Translations under genes and position numbers: made by a program
Source of the DNA: Gammaproteobacteria bacterium
GTDB taxonomy: Bacteria; Pseudomonadota; Gammaproteobacteria; Pseudomonadales; Pseudohongiellaceae
Direction: 5' to 3'
DNA: 25,344 nucleotides
NCBI GenBank assembly: GCA_003556835.1
Contig: PWQG01000299.1
Coordinates: forward strand, 1-25,344
Part shown: positions 1 to 6,910 of the stretch, piece after piece
Layout of the letters: every line of letters starts with the position of its first letter
Numbering within the stretch: the first letter of the stretch is position 1
The notes under the pieces: generated by a model
Seen by the model: only the letters and a program-made list of their open reading frames with translations
What the model was told of the DNA's origin: nothing
Database searches by the model: none

Positions 1-41
1 CAAGGCGGAGCGGAAGCAACAGGGAATGTTACACGATTTGT

Positions 42-118
<77 letters not shown>

Positions 119-156
119 ATTTCCGGCCGTACCGCTTTTGCTGGTGTGGCCGCTCG

Positions 157-181
157 AAAAGGCCCTTCAAGGGCCTTTTTT
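157..181 (+). terminator. Intrinsic terminator 1 between the tRNA and rimP
   Basis: The arm GGCCC (161-165) pairs with GGGCC (171-175) around the loop TTCAA, followed by six T (176-181). The A-run at 157-160 extends the stem into the T-run. It may end the tRNA transcript or act as an attenuator for the downstream operon. Its arms are nearly the same sequence as those of the next hairpin. Confidence 0.85.
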
Positions 182-201
182 GTAAGAATTTTATACAGGA
201 G

Positions 202-222
202 TGGGCCGCAGGCCCATTTTTT
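202..222 (+). terminator. Intrinsic terminator 2, just upstream of rimP
   Basis: TGGGCC (202-207) pairs perfectly with GGCCCA (211-216) around the three-base loop GCA, followed by six T (217-222). The T-run ends about 18 bases before the rimP start. Polymerase coming from the tRNA must therefore read through two terminators to reach rimP-nusA-infB. No convincing separate promoter was seen between the hairpins and rimP. Confidence 0.8.
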
Positions 223-240
223 ATTTGTGCGGGAGACAAA

Positions 241-693
241 TTGGCGAAGGCGGCTGAACAGATCCGGGAACTGATCGCGCCCACGGTGGAAGCCCTGGGT
301 GTGGATCTCTGGGGCGTCGAATATTTGAGCCAGGGCAAGCACAGTGTGCTGCGCATCTACATTGATTGCGCCATCCGGGGCGTTGATGTCGATGACTGCG
401 AGCGTGTCAGTCGTCAGGTCAGTGCCCTGCTGGATGTGGAAGATCCCATTTCCGGAGAGTATGTTCTGGAAGTGTCGTCTCCCGGCCTGGATCGACCGCT
501 GTTCACGCCGGATCAATACCGTAGCTATTTGGGCAGTGAAATCAGGCTGCAGATGCGGATGCCGGTCAACGGACGTCGCAAGTTCCAGGGCGTGATCCGG
601 GAAGTCGGTGAAGAACTGCTGATATTGGATTGTCAGGATGACGTGGCGGAATTGCCACTGACACAGATAGAGAAAGCCAGGCTTTCGTTCTGA
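241..693 (+). CDS. rimP: Ribosome maturation factor RimP
   Basis: RimP helps assemble the 30S ribosomal subunit in the cytoplasm. The 150-residue product matches the family length and aligns along its whole length with the remembered E. coli protein. The signature SSPGLDRPLF is at residues 79-88, between the N-terminal alpha/beta domain and the C-terminal Sm-like barrel. Another conserved stretch, DVEDPI, is at 65-70. The start is TTG at 241. A GGGAG Shine-Dalgarno sequence at 231-235 supports it, and no in-frame ATG lies near the conserved N-terminus. It is the first protein gene after the tandem terminators and lies 15 bases before nusA, as in other gammaproteobacteria. Identification is firm; only the exact start is slightly open. 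Confidence 0.96.
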   Translation: MAKAAEQIRELIAPTVEALGVDLWGVEYLSQGKHSVLRIYIDCAIRGVDVDDCERVSRQVSALLDVEDPISGEYVLEVSSPGLDRPLFTPDQYRSYLGSEIRLQMRMPVNGRRKFQGVIREVGEELLILDCQDDVAELPLTQIEKARLSF

Positions 694-708
694 AGTTAAG
701 GTGACGCG

Positions 709-2211
709 ATGATGAACAGTAAAGAAATTCTGATGGTTGCAGACGCCGTCTCGAATGAGAAGGGCGTGTCACGCGAGGTGATTTTTGATGCCGTCGAAAC
801 CGCGCTGGCCACCGCCACCAGAAAGCGTTTTGGTGATGAGGACGTGCGTTGTCGTGTCGCCGTTGATCGCAAGACCGGCGAATATGAAAGTTTCCGTTAC
901 TGGGACGTGGTCGCCGAGGAAGATTTCGAGGATCCGGCCCACCAGATGACCCTGGAACAGGCGCAGGAAAAAGATCCCTCCCTGGAAGTGGGCGGCATCT
1001 GGGAAGAGAAAATTGATAACGAAGAGTTCGGCCGGATTGCGGCGCAGACTGCCAAGCAGGTCATCGTGCAGCGTGTTCGTGAGGCCGAGCGGGATCTGGT
1101 CGTCGCGGAATACCAGGATCGTGTGGGCGAACTGGTCTCCGGAACGGTCAAGAAAGTGACGCGGGAAAGTGTCATCGTTGACCTGGGTGGCAATGCCGAA
1201 GCCCTCCTGCCGCGGGATCAGATGATTCCGCGTGAGAGTTTCCGCATCGGTGACCGCCTGCGCGCTCTGTTGATGGACGTGACCAATGAGCAGCGTGGTC
1301 CGCAGCTGTTACTCAGCCGAACCGATCCGCGCATGCTCATCGAGCTGTTCAAGATCGAGGTTCCGGAGATTTCCGAAGAAGTCATCGAGATCCGGGCCGC
1401 GGCCCGTGATCCGGGCTCGCGGGCAAAAATCGTGGTCAGCACCAATGACGGCCGGATCGATCCGGTCGGCGCCTGTGTTGGTATGCGCGGGTCGCGGGTA
1501 CAGGTCGTTTCCAACGAGCTGGCCAATGAGCGGATTGACATCATCCTCTGGGACGACAATCCGGCGCAGCTAGTCATCAATGCCATGGCGCCGGCTGAAG
1601 TGGCTTCCATCGTCATGGACGAGGACAGCCATACCATGGACGTGGCCGGGGAAGAGGACAACCTTGCCCAGGCCATCGGTCGCAGTGGCCAGAATGTGCG
1701 CCTGTCCGCGGAGCTCACCGGTTGGGCCATCAATGTGATGAGTGTGGACGAAGCCAACAAGAAGCAGGAGAAGGAAGCAGCCAGCTTCATCGATACGTTC
1801 ATGGAGCAGCTTGGTGTCGACGAGGATGTCGCCGAAGTACTCGTGGCTGAAGGCTTCACCTCGCTGGAAGAAGTGGCCTATGTGCCGCTGGACGAAATCC
1901 TCAGTATCGACGGATTTGATGAAGATATTGCCAATGAATTGCGCAACCGGGCCAAGGATGCATTGTTGACCCAGGCCATTGCTTCCGAGGAAGGCCTCAG
2001 CAGCGCCAATGTGGCGGCTGATCTGCTGAACATGGAAGGCATGGACGACAAACTGGCGCTTGCGCTGGCGAAGAAGGAAATCCTGAACATGGAAGATCTG
2101 GCCGAGCAGTCCATTGATGAGTTGATGGACATAGAAGGCATGGATGAAGAAAGAGCCGGTCAGTTGATCATGACCGCACGTGCCCCCTGGTTTGAAGAAG
2201 ACGCAGGGTAG
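709..2211 (+). CDS. nusA: Transcription termination/antitermination factor NusA
   Basis: NusA binds RNA polymerase and nascent RNA and controls pausing, intrinsic termination and antitermination. The product is 500 residues, close to E. coli (495). In order it has the RNAP-binding N-terminal domain (about 1-135), an S1 domain (about 138-200, with VDLGGNAEALLPR), two KH domains (about 205-350, including DPVGACVGMRG and LAQAIGRSGQNVR), and two C-terminal acidic repeats (about 365-425 and 440-495). The acidic repeats are typical of gammaproteobacterial NusA and mediate autoinhibition. ATG at 709 is followed at once by a second ATG, and a TAAGG-like site lies just upstream. In E. coli NusA is known to regulate its own operon through leader terminators, which fits the double hairpin upstream of rimP. 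Confidence 0.98.
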   Translation: MMNSKEILMVADAVSNEKGVSREVIFDAVETALATATRKRFGDEDVRCRVAVDRKTGEYESFRYWDVVAEEDFEDPAHQMTLEQAQEKDPSLEVGGIWEEKIDNEEFGRIAAQTAKQVIVQRVREAERDLVVAEYQDRVGELVSGTVKKVTRESVIVDLGGNAEALLPRDQMIPRESFRIGDRLRALLMDVTNEQRGPQLLLSRTDPRMLIELFKIEVPEISEEVIEIRAAARDPGSRAKIVVSTNDGRIDPVGACVGMRGSRVQVVSNELANERIDIILWDDNPAQLVINAMAPAEVASIVMDEDSHTMDVAGEEDNLAQAIGRSGQNVRLSAELTGWAINVMSVDEANKKQEKEAASFIDTFMEQLGVDEDVAEVLVAEGFTSLEEVAYVPLDEILSIDGFDEDIANELRNRAKDALLTQAIASEEGLSSANVAADLLNMEGMDDKLALALAKKEILNMEDLAEQSIDELMDIEGMDEERAGQLIMTARAPWFEEDAG

Positions 2212-2276
2212 GATACCGGAAACAGAAGGTTTTCGGATATCGATGGCAGCAGCAAGAGCAGACAGGAGTATCGTAG

Positions 2277-4901
2277 ATGGCAGATGTAACAGTTGGTGAA
2301 CTTGCAAAAACTGTAGGTGTACCAGTAGAGCGGCTTCTTTCCCAGGTGAAAGAGGCAGGGCTGCCGCATACGCGAGCGGAAGATCCCATTTCCAATGAGG
2401 ACAAGAATACCCTGTTGTTGTTCCTGCGGCGCAGCCACGGTGGCGACGAGAAACGCGATTCCGGACCGAAGAAGATCACTCTCAAGCGCAAGACCGTGGC
2501 CACATTGAAAAGCCCCGGACAGGGCAAGGGTAAAACGGTCAATGTCGAGGTGCGCAAGAAGCGGACCTATGTCAAGCGCAGTGACCTGCAGCAGGAGCAG
2601 GATGCCGCACAGGAAGCGGAGGAAATTGCAGCAGCGATCGCCCGTGAACAGGAGCCCGCCGACAAGAAGGTGGATGCGCCTGAAGCCGGGGCTGATGCTG
2701 GCAAGGGCAGCGCCGAAGCGGTGACTGATACGCCGAAAGTGGATGACGTGCAGGCCGAGGCCGAGAAGACCGAGACAGAGAAGACCGCGGAATCCCCTGC
2801 AGAGGCTGCAAAGGACGAGTCTGCGGCACAGGAAGCCGTTGCCGAACCCGAGCCGGCGCCTGTTGAACCGGCACCGCAGCCAGTTGATCCGGAAACCGCC
2901 AAGCCGGGTCGGGTCAAGCCCAAGGAGACCGGCAAGCACGGACGCAAGGACGGCTTTGATCGTGATGACGACAAGCGTCCGCGCAAAAAGGCTGCCGGTG
3001 GCCGCAAGCAGGGCAAACGCAGCAAGGAAGATTTTGTACTCCAGGATGGTGATTTCGAAGGCGGACGTGGCCGCCGTGGTGGTGCCCGCAAACAGCGCGG
3101 TCGCATCAAGCAGCATGCCTTCGAGAAACCGACCGAATTCATCTCGCGGGAAATCACCATCGGGGAAGTCAATGCGGTGACCGATCTGGCACAGAAAATG
3201 TCAGTCAAGGCTGCCGAGGTCATCAAGGTGCTGTTCAAGATGGGTGTGGCGACCACCATCAACCAGGCGCTGGATCAGGACACGGCGACCCTGCTGGTGG
3301 AAGAAATGGGACACAAGCCCCGCTTCGTTTCCGCCGATGCCATTGAAGAAGACCTGTACGAATCCCTGGCCGGAGAAACCGGCGAGACGGAAGTGAGCCG
3401 GGCGCCAGTGGTTACCGTGATGGGCCATGTCGACCACGGCAAGACTTCCCTGCTCGACTATATGCGCAAATCCTCTGTCGCCTCGGGCGAGGCAGGTGGC
3501 ATCACGCAGCATATCGGTGCCTATCACGTGGATACCGGACATGGCATGGTCTGTTTCCTGGATACACCGGGCCACGCCGCTTTCAGTGCAATGCGTTCAC
3601 GTGGCGCCAAGGCGACGGATGTCGTGATCCTGGTGGTGGCTGGCGATGACGGTGTCAAGCCGCAGACCGAAGAAGCCATCCAGCATGCGCGCGCCGCTGG
3701 CGTTCCCATCGTGGTGGCCATCACCAAGGTCGACAAGGACGATATTGATATCGACAAGGTCACCAGTGAGCTGGCGGCCAAGGAAGTCATTCCCGAGAGT
3801 TGGGGTGGCGACATACAGTTTGTGCAGGTGTCCGCCCATACCGGGCAGGGCATTGACGACCTGCTTGAGGCGATCCTGTTGCAGGCTGAATTGCTGGAAT
3901 TGAAGGCCTTCGAGGACGTACCCGGTCAGGGTGTGGTCATTGAATCGCGGCTCGACAAGGGTCGTGGCCCGGTGGCTTCGGTTCTTGTGCAGAACGGTAC
4001 CCTGCAGGTGGGTGACGTGGTGCTGGCCGGACACGAATATGGCAAGGTGCGGGCCCTGATTGACGAGACCGGGAAATCGGTCAAGTCGGCCGGCCCATCC
4101 ATCCCGGTCGAGGTGCTGGGGCTCAATGGTGTGCCAGAAGCCGGTGACGAGTTTGTGGTCGTGGCCGACGAGAAGAAAGCCAAGGAAGTGGCCGAGTTCC
4201 GTCAGGAACGGACCAGGGAACACAAGCACTCCCTGCAGCAGTCGAACAAGGTGGACACGATGTTTGCCGGTATCGGGCAGGAAGGCAAGTCAGTGCTCAA
4301 TGTGGTACTGAAAGCTGACGTGCGTGGTTCCATGGAGGCCATTGTTGCCTCGTTGCAACAACTGGCTACTGATGAGGTCGAGGTCAATATTGTCTCGGCT
4401 GGTGTCGGCGGTATTTCGGATACCGACGCCCATCTCGCGGCCACCTCCAAGGCCCTGATCATCGGTTTCAATGTGCGAGCCGAGAAAACGGCCCGCGAAG
4501 TGGTTGAAAACGAGGGCCTGGAGCTGCGCTACTACAATGTCATCTATGATGTGATTGATGACGCCAGAGCCATCCTGGGCGGCATGCTTTCACCAGAACT
4601 GCGTGAGGAAATCCTGGGTGTGGCCGAAGTGCGTGATGTCTTCAACTCGCCCAAGTTCGGCCAGGTGGCCGGCTGTATGGTTGTCGAAGGCACTGTCTAT
4701 CGCAACCAGCCCATCCGTGTGCTGCGTGATAACGTGGTGATCTACGAAGGTGAGCTGGAATCCCTGCGCCGCTACAAGGATGATGCAAACGAAGTGCGCA
4801 GTGGTATCGAGTGTGGTATTGGCGTGAAGAACTACAATGACGTCAAGGCGGGCGACAAGATCGAGGTGTTCAAGACCACGGAAGTGGCCCGTACCCTGTA
4901 A
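2277..4901 (+). CDS. infB: Translation initiation factor IF-2
   Basis: IF-2 is the GTPase that brings fMet-tRNA to the 30S subunit and promotes subunit joining. The product is 874 residues (E. coli 890). It has an N-terminal IF2N domain (about 1-50), a long charged, Ala/Glu/Lys-rich linker (about 60-270), a second IF2N-like domain (about 290-350), the G domain from about 380, and the domains that bind fMet-tRNA. G motifs are GHVDHGKT at 383-390 and DTPGH at 429-433. The G4 motif reads TKVD at 483-486 where IF-2 usually has NKxD; threonine is tolerated in the wider GTPase family. The start ATG has AGGAG about 8 bases upstream. The initiator tRNA gene at the head of the operon encodes its ligand. 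Confidence 0.98.
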   Translation: MADVTVGELAKTVGVPVERLLSQVKEAGLPHTRAEDPISNEDKNTLLLFLRRSHGGDEKRDSGPKKITLKRKTVATLKSPGQGKGKTVNVEVRKKRTYVKRSDLQQEQDAAQEAEEIAAAIAREQEPADKKVDAPEAGADAGKGSAEAVTDTPKVDDVQAEAEKTETEKTAESPAEAAKDESAAQEAVAEPEPAPVEPAPQPVDPETAKPGRVKPKETGKHGRKDGFDRDDDKRPRKKAAGGRKQGKRSKEDFVLQDGDFEGGRGRRGGARKQRGRIKQHAFEKPTEFISREITIGEVNAVTDLAQKMSVKAAEVIKVLFKMGVATTINQALDQDTATLLVEEMGHKPRFVSADAIEEDLYESLAGETGETEVSRAPVVTVMGHVDHGKTSLLDYMRKSSVASGEAGGITQHIGAYHVDTGHGMVCFLDTPGHAAFSAMRSRGAKATDVVILVVAGDDGVKPQTEEAIQHARAAGVPIVVAITKVDKDDIDIDKVTSELAAKEVIPESWGGDIQFVQVSAHTGQGIDDLLEAILLQAELLELKAFEDVPGQGVVIESRLDKGRGPVASVLVQNGTLQVGDVVLAGHEYGKVRALIDETGKSVKSAGPSIPVEVLGLNGVPEAGDEFVVVADEKKAKEVAEFRQERTREHKHSLQQSNKVDTMFAGIGQEGKSVLNVVLKADVRGSMEAIVASLQQLATDEVEVNIVSAGVGGISDTDAHLAATSKALIIGFNVRAEKTAREVVENEGLELRYYNVIYDVIDDARAILGGMLSPELREEILGVAEVRDVFNSPKFGQVAGCMVVEGTVYRNQPIRVLRDNVVIYEGELESLRRYKDDANEVRSGIECGIGVKNYNDVKAGDKIEVFKTTEVARTL

Positions 4902-4951
4902 GGGATCAGAATGTTTTTGCGCCGTATCGGTGCAATCAAGAGTGGTATTGA

Positions 4952-5446
4952 ATGAGCAAGATTTCACCCAGGCAGCAGAAAGTCGCTGACCAGTTGCAGC
5001 GTGAGCTGGCGGTTTTGATCCAGCAGGAAGTGCGGGATCCGCGGCTGGGCATGGTATCGGTCACCTCGGTGGATGTCAGCCGTGACCTGGCCTATGCCGA
5101 TGTTTATGTGACAGCACTGAACGCGGCTCGTACCCAGCGGGTCACCCGCACGGTGGCCGATTCCGAAGCCGGCGTGGATGATCCGACTGCGCAGACCGAT
5201 ACCGGGGAACTTGAGAGCGACGACGCTGCCGAACACAGTGAGTCGCTGGAGATCCTCAATCGTGCCGCAGGATATCTGCGCGGACTGCTGGCCAAGCGTA
5301 TGAAGTTGCGTATCACTCCGCATCTGCGTTTTCACTATGATGAAAGCATCGCCCGGGGACGCTATCTGTCGGGCCTGATCGAGAATGCCGTCGCTTCGGA
5401 CAGACGGCATAATCCGGACGACGAAGACGGACAGACCCGGGAGTAG
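4952..5446 (+). CDS. rbfA: Ribosome-binding factor A with an acidic internal insertion
   Basis: RbfA binds the 30S subunit near helix 1 of 16S rRNA, aids late maturation and is needed in the cold. The KH-like fold is recognisable: VADQLQRELAVLIQQEVRDP (residues 11-30), the DLAYADVYVT strand (45-54), and the C-terminal RITPHLRFHYDES region (120-132). The product is 164 residues, against about 133 in E. coli. The extra length is mostly an Asp/Glu/Thr-rich, low-complexity stretch at about residues 57-97, between the central strand and the helix that starts ILNRAAGYLR. The tail is also charged. The start ATG lies 50 bases after infB, and the stop is 6 bases before truB, so coupling to truB is likely. 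Confidence 0.94.
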   Translation: MSKISPRQQKVADQLQRELAVLIQQEVRDPRLGMVSVTSVDVSRDLAYADVYVTALNAARTQRVTRTVADSEAGVDDPTAQTDTGELESDDAAEHSESLEILNRAAGYLRGLLAKRMKLRITPHLRFHYDESIARGRYLSGLIENAVASDRRHNPDDEDGQTRE

Positions 5447-5452
5447 ACGGTT

Positions 5453-6367
5453 TTGGCAAAGCGACGCAGGGGACGGGATGTCAATGGCATCCTGTTGCTC
5501 GACAAGGAAGGTGGGCTGACGTCCAATGGTGCCCTGCAACAGGCCAAGCGCCTGTTCGCCGCGGCCAAGGCGGGACACACAGGAAGCCTGGATCCACTGG
5601 CTACCGGCGTGTTGCCGCTGTGCTTCGGCGAGGCCACCAAGATTTCGCAGTTCCTGCTCGATGCGGACAAGCAATACCGGGTCACGGCCCGCCTTGGGCA
5701 GCGCACGGACACGGCTGATTCCGAAGGCGCGGTGATTGAGGAACGGCCGGTACCGGAAATCGTGGCCGCCGATTTTGATGCCTCACTGGATCAGTTTCGG
5801 GGTACAATCGAGCAATTGCCGCCGATGTATTCGGCGCTGAAACACAAGGGAACGCCGCTCTACAAGTTGGCCCGTGCCGGCGAGGAAGTTGAGCGCAAGC
5901 GACGCCGCATCAGCATCTACCATCTGGAGTTGCTGTCGCTGGAGCCGGATGCATTTACACTTGAGGTGCACTGCAGCAAGGGTACCTACATCCGTACCCT
6001 GGTCGATGACATCGGGGAACTGCTCGGCTGTGGAGCCCATGTGACTGCACTGCGTCGCACACGTGCCGGCTGCTTTGGCGAAGAAGACTGCGTTGACATG
6101 GAAACCCTTGCCGCACGCAAGGAAGATGGCGGCTTCGAGGCGGTGGACGAACTGCTAGTGCCGGTGGATGCGGCCGTACAGGAGTTGCCGGAAGTGGTGT
6201 TGCCAGCGGCAACGGCCATCTGGATCCGGCGGGGACAACCCGTTATCGCGCGGCACCTGCCCACCGAAGGGCTGGTGCGGCTTTACGAAGAGAAAGAATT
6301 CATCGGTATCGGCAGCATACTCGACGATGGTCGGGTGGCGCCACGCCGATTGATAGCCGGCAACTGA
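5453..6367 (+). CDS. truB: tRNA pseudouridine(55) synthase TruB
   Basis: TruB converts U55 of the tRNA T-loop to pseudouridine and also acts as a tRNA folding chaperone. The product is 304 residues, within family range. The catalytic motif GHTGSLDPLA is at residues 41-50, with the nucleophile at Asp47. The conserved block SKGTYIRTLVDDIGE lies near residues 180-195, and a PUA-like C-terminal region follows. The start is TTG at 5453, supported by GGGAG at 5439-5443 with 9-base spacing and by the match to family N-termini (a basic stretch, then VNGILLLDK). It is 6 bases after the rbfA stop. Like rimP it uses TTG, which may hold its yield below that of its neighbours. Confidence 0.96.
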   Translation: MAKRRRGRDVNGILLLDKEGGLTSNGALQQAKRLFAAAKAGHTGSLDPLATGVLPLCFGEATKISQFLLDADKQYRVTARLGQRTDTADSEGAVIEERPVPEIVAADFDASLDQFRGTIEQLPPMYSALKHKGTPLYKLARAGEEVERKRRRISIYHLELLSLEPDAFTLEVHCSKGTYIRTLVDDIGELLGCGAHVTALRRTRAGCFGEEDCVDMETLAARKEDGGFEAVDELLVPVDAAVQELPEVVLPAATAIWIRRGQPVIARHLPTEGLVRLYEEKEFIGIGSILDDGRVAPRRLIAGN

Positions 6368-6437
6368 GAGCCCAGCATGGCTCGCCGGATACAGGGAGAG
6401 CACTCAGGTGACTGCTGATATGCGCGGTTACGCTGAC

Positions 6438-6454
6438 TGGACAGGGAAGGTCCA
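6438..6454 (+). promoter_or_regulatory. Possible small hairpin in the rpsO leader
   Basis: TGGAC (6438-6442) can pair with GTCCA (6450-6454) around a 7-base loop, about 35 bases before the rpsO start. In E. coli and relatives, S15 represses its own translation by binding structured leader RNA. This hairpin could be part of such a site, but it is short and could occur by chance. Confidence 0.25.
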
Positions 6455-6489
6455 TCAAACGTTCGCATATTCAATGAGGAGAAAAGACA

Positions 6490-6759
6490 ATGGCTTTGAG
6501 CGTTGAAGAGAAGCAGGCAATCGTCAAGGACTATGCCCGTGGAGAAGGAGATACCGGTTCCCCGGAAGTCCAGGTGGCCCTGCTGACCGAGAACATCAAC
6601 CGCCTCCAGGGGCATTTCAAGGAACACAACCATGACCACCACTCGCGTCGTGGTCTGATCCGGATGGTCAACAGCCGCCGCAAGCTGCTGGACTATCTCA
6701 AAGGCAAGGATGTGGAACGCTACGCAACGCTGATCAAGCGTCTGGGACTGCGTCGTTGA
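6490..6759 (+). CDS. rpsO: 30S ribosomal protein S15
   Basis: S15 is a primary 16S rRNA-binding protein of the small subunit. The 89-residue product has the family length and its hallmark sequences: GDTGSPEVQVALLTENI (about 21-37), the HHSRRGL loop (about 51-57) and a C-terminus ending in LIKRLGLRR. The start ATG follows a strong AGGAG at about 6476-6480. A 122-base gap separates it from truB and could hold a separate promoter, as in E. coli, although no clear -35/-10 pair was found. A hairpin follows the gene before pnp, the usual rpsO-pnp layout. Confidence 0.98.
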   Translation: MALSVEEKQAIVKDYARGEGDTGSPEVQVALLTENINRLQGHFKEHNHDHHSRRGLIRMVNSRRKLLDYLKGKDVERYATLIKRLGLRR

Positions 6760-6764
6760 TACAG

Positions 6765-6788
6765 AGCCGCCCTCCGGGGCGGCTTCTT
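6765..6788 (+). terminator. Hairpin after rpsO (weak intrinsic terminator)
   Basis: AGCCGCCC (6765-6772) pairs perfectly with GGGCGGCT (6777-6784) around the loop TCCG. Only a short, broken T-run (TCTT) follows. This fits a leaky terminator that lets part of the transcripts continue into pnp, as known for E. coli rpsO-pnp. Confidence 0.75.
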
Positions 6789-6910
6789 GCATGTACAGCA
6801 GGAAAGCAGGAAATCAGAGAAGATAAAGCAAGGTAAGAGTAAGTGAAGAGACGCCTGGTCGACAGGATGTCCCAGCAACGATGCCCGGGTCTCGCAAACA
6901 GGAAGAAGAT
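6789..6910 (+). promoter_or_regulatory. pnp leader, possibly structured
   Basis: A 122-base untranslated stretch before pnp. GAGAC (6848-6852) can pair with GTCTC (6889-6893), enclosing a smaller CCTG/CAGG stem (6854-6857 with 6863-6866). In E. coli the pnp leader folds into an RNase III-cut duplex through which PNPase represses itself. The position fits, but the pairing seen here is short and the role is inferred only from that analogy. Confidence 0.3.

Noticed and set aside
2160..3116. Minus-strand open frame (318 codons) opposite infB, with Leu/Phe-rich membrane-like translation
   Set aside because: The hydrophobic look comes from reading the Glu/Lys/Ala-rich IF-2 linker in the antisense direction.
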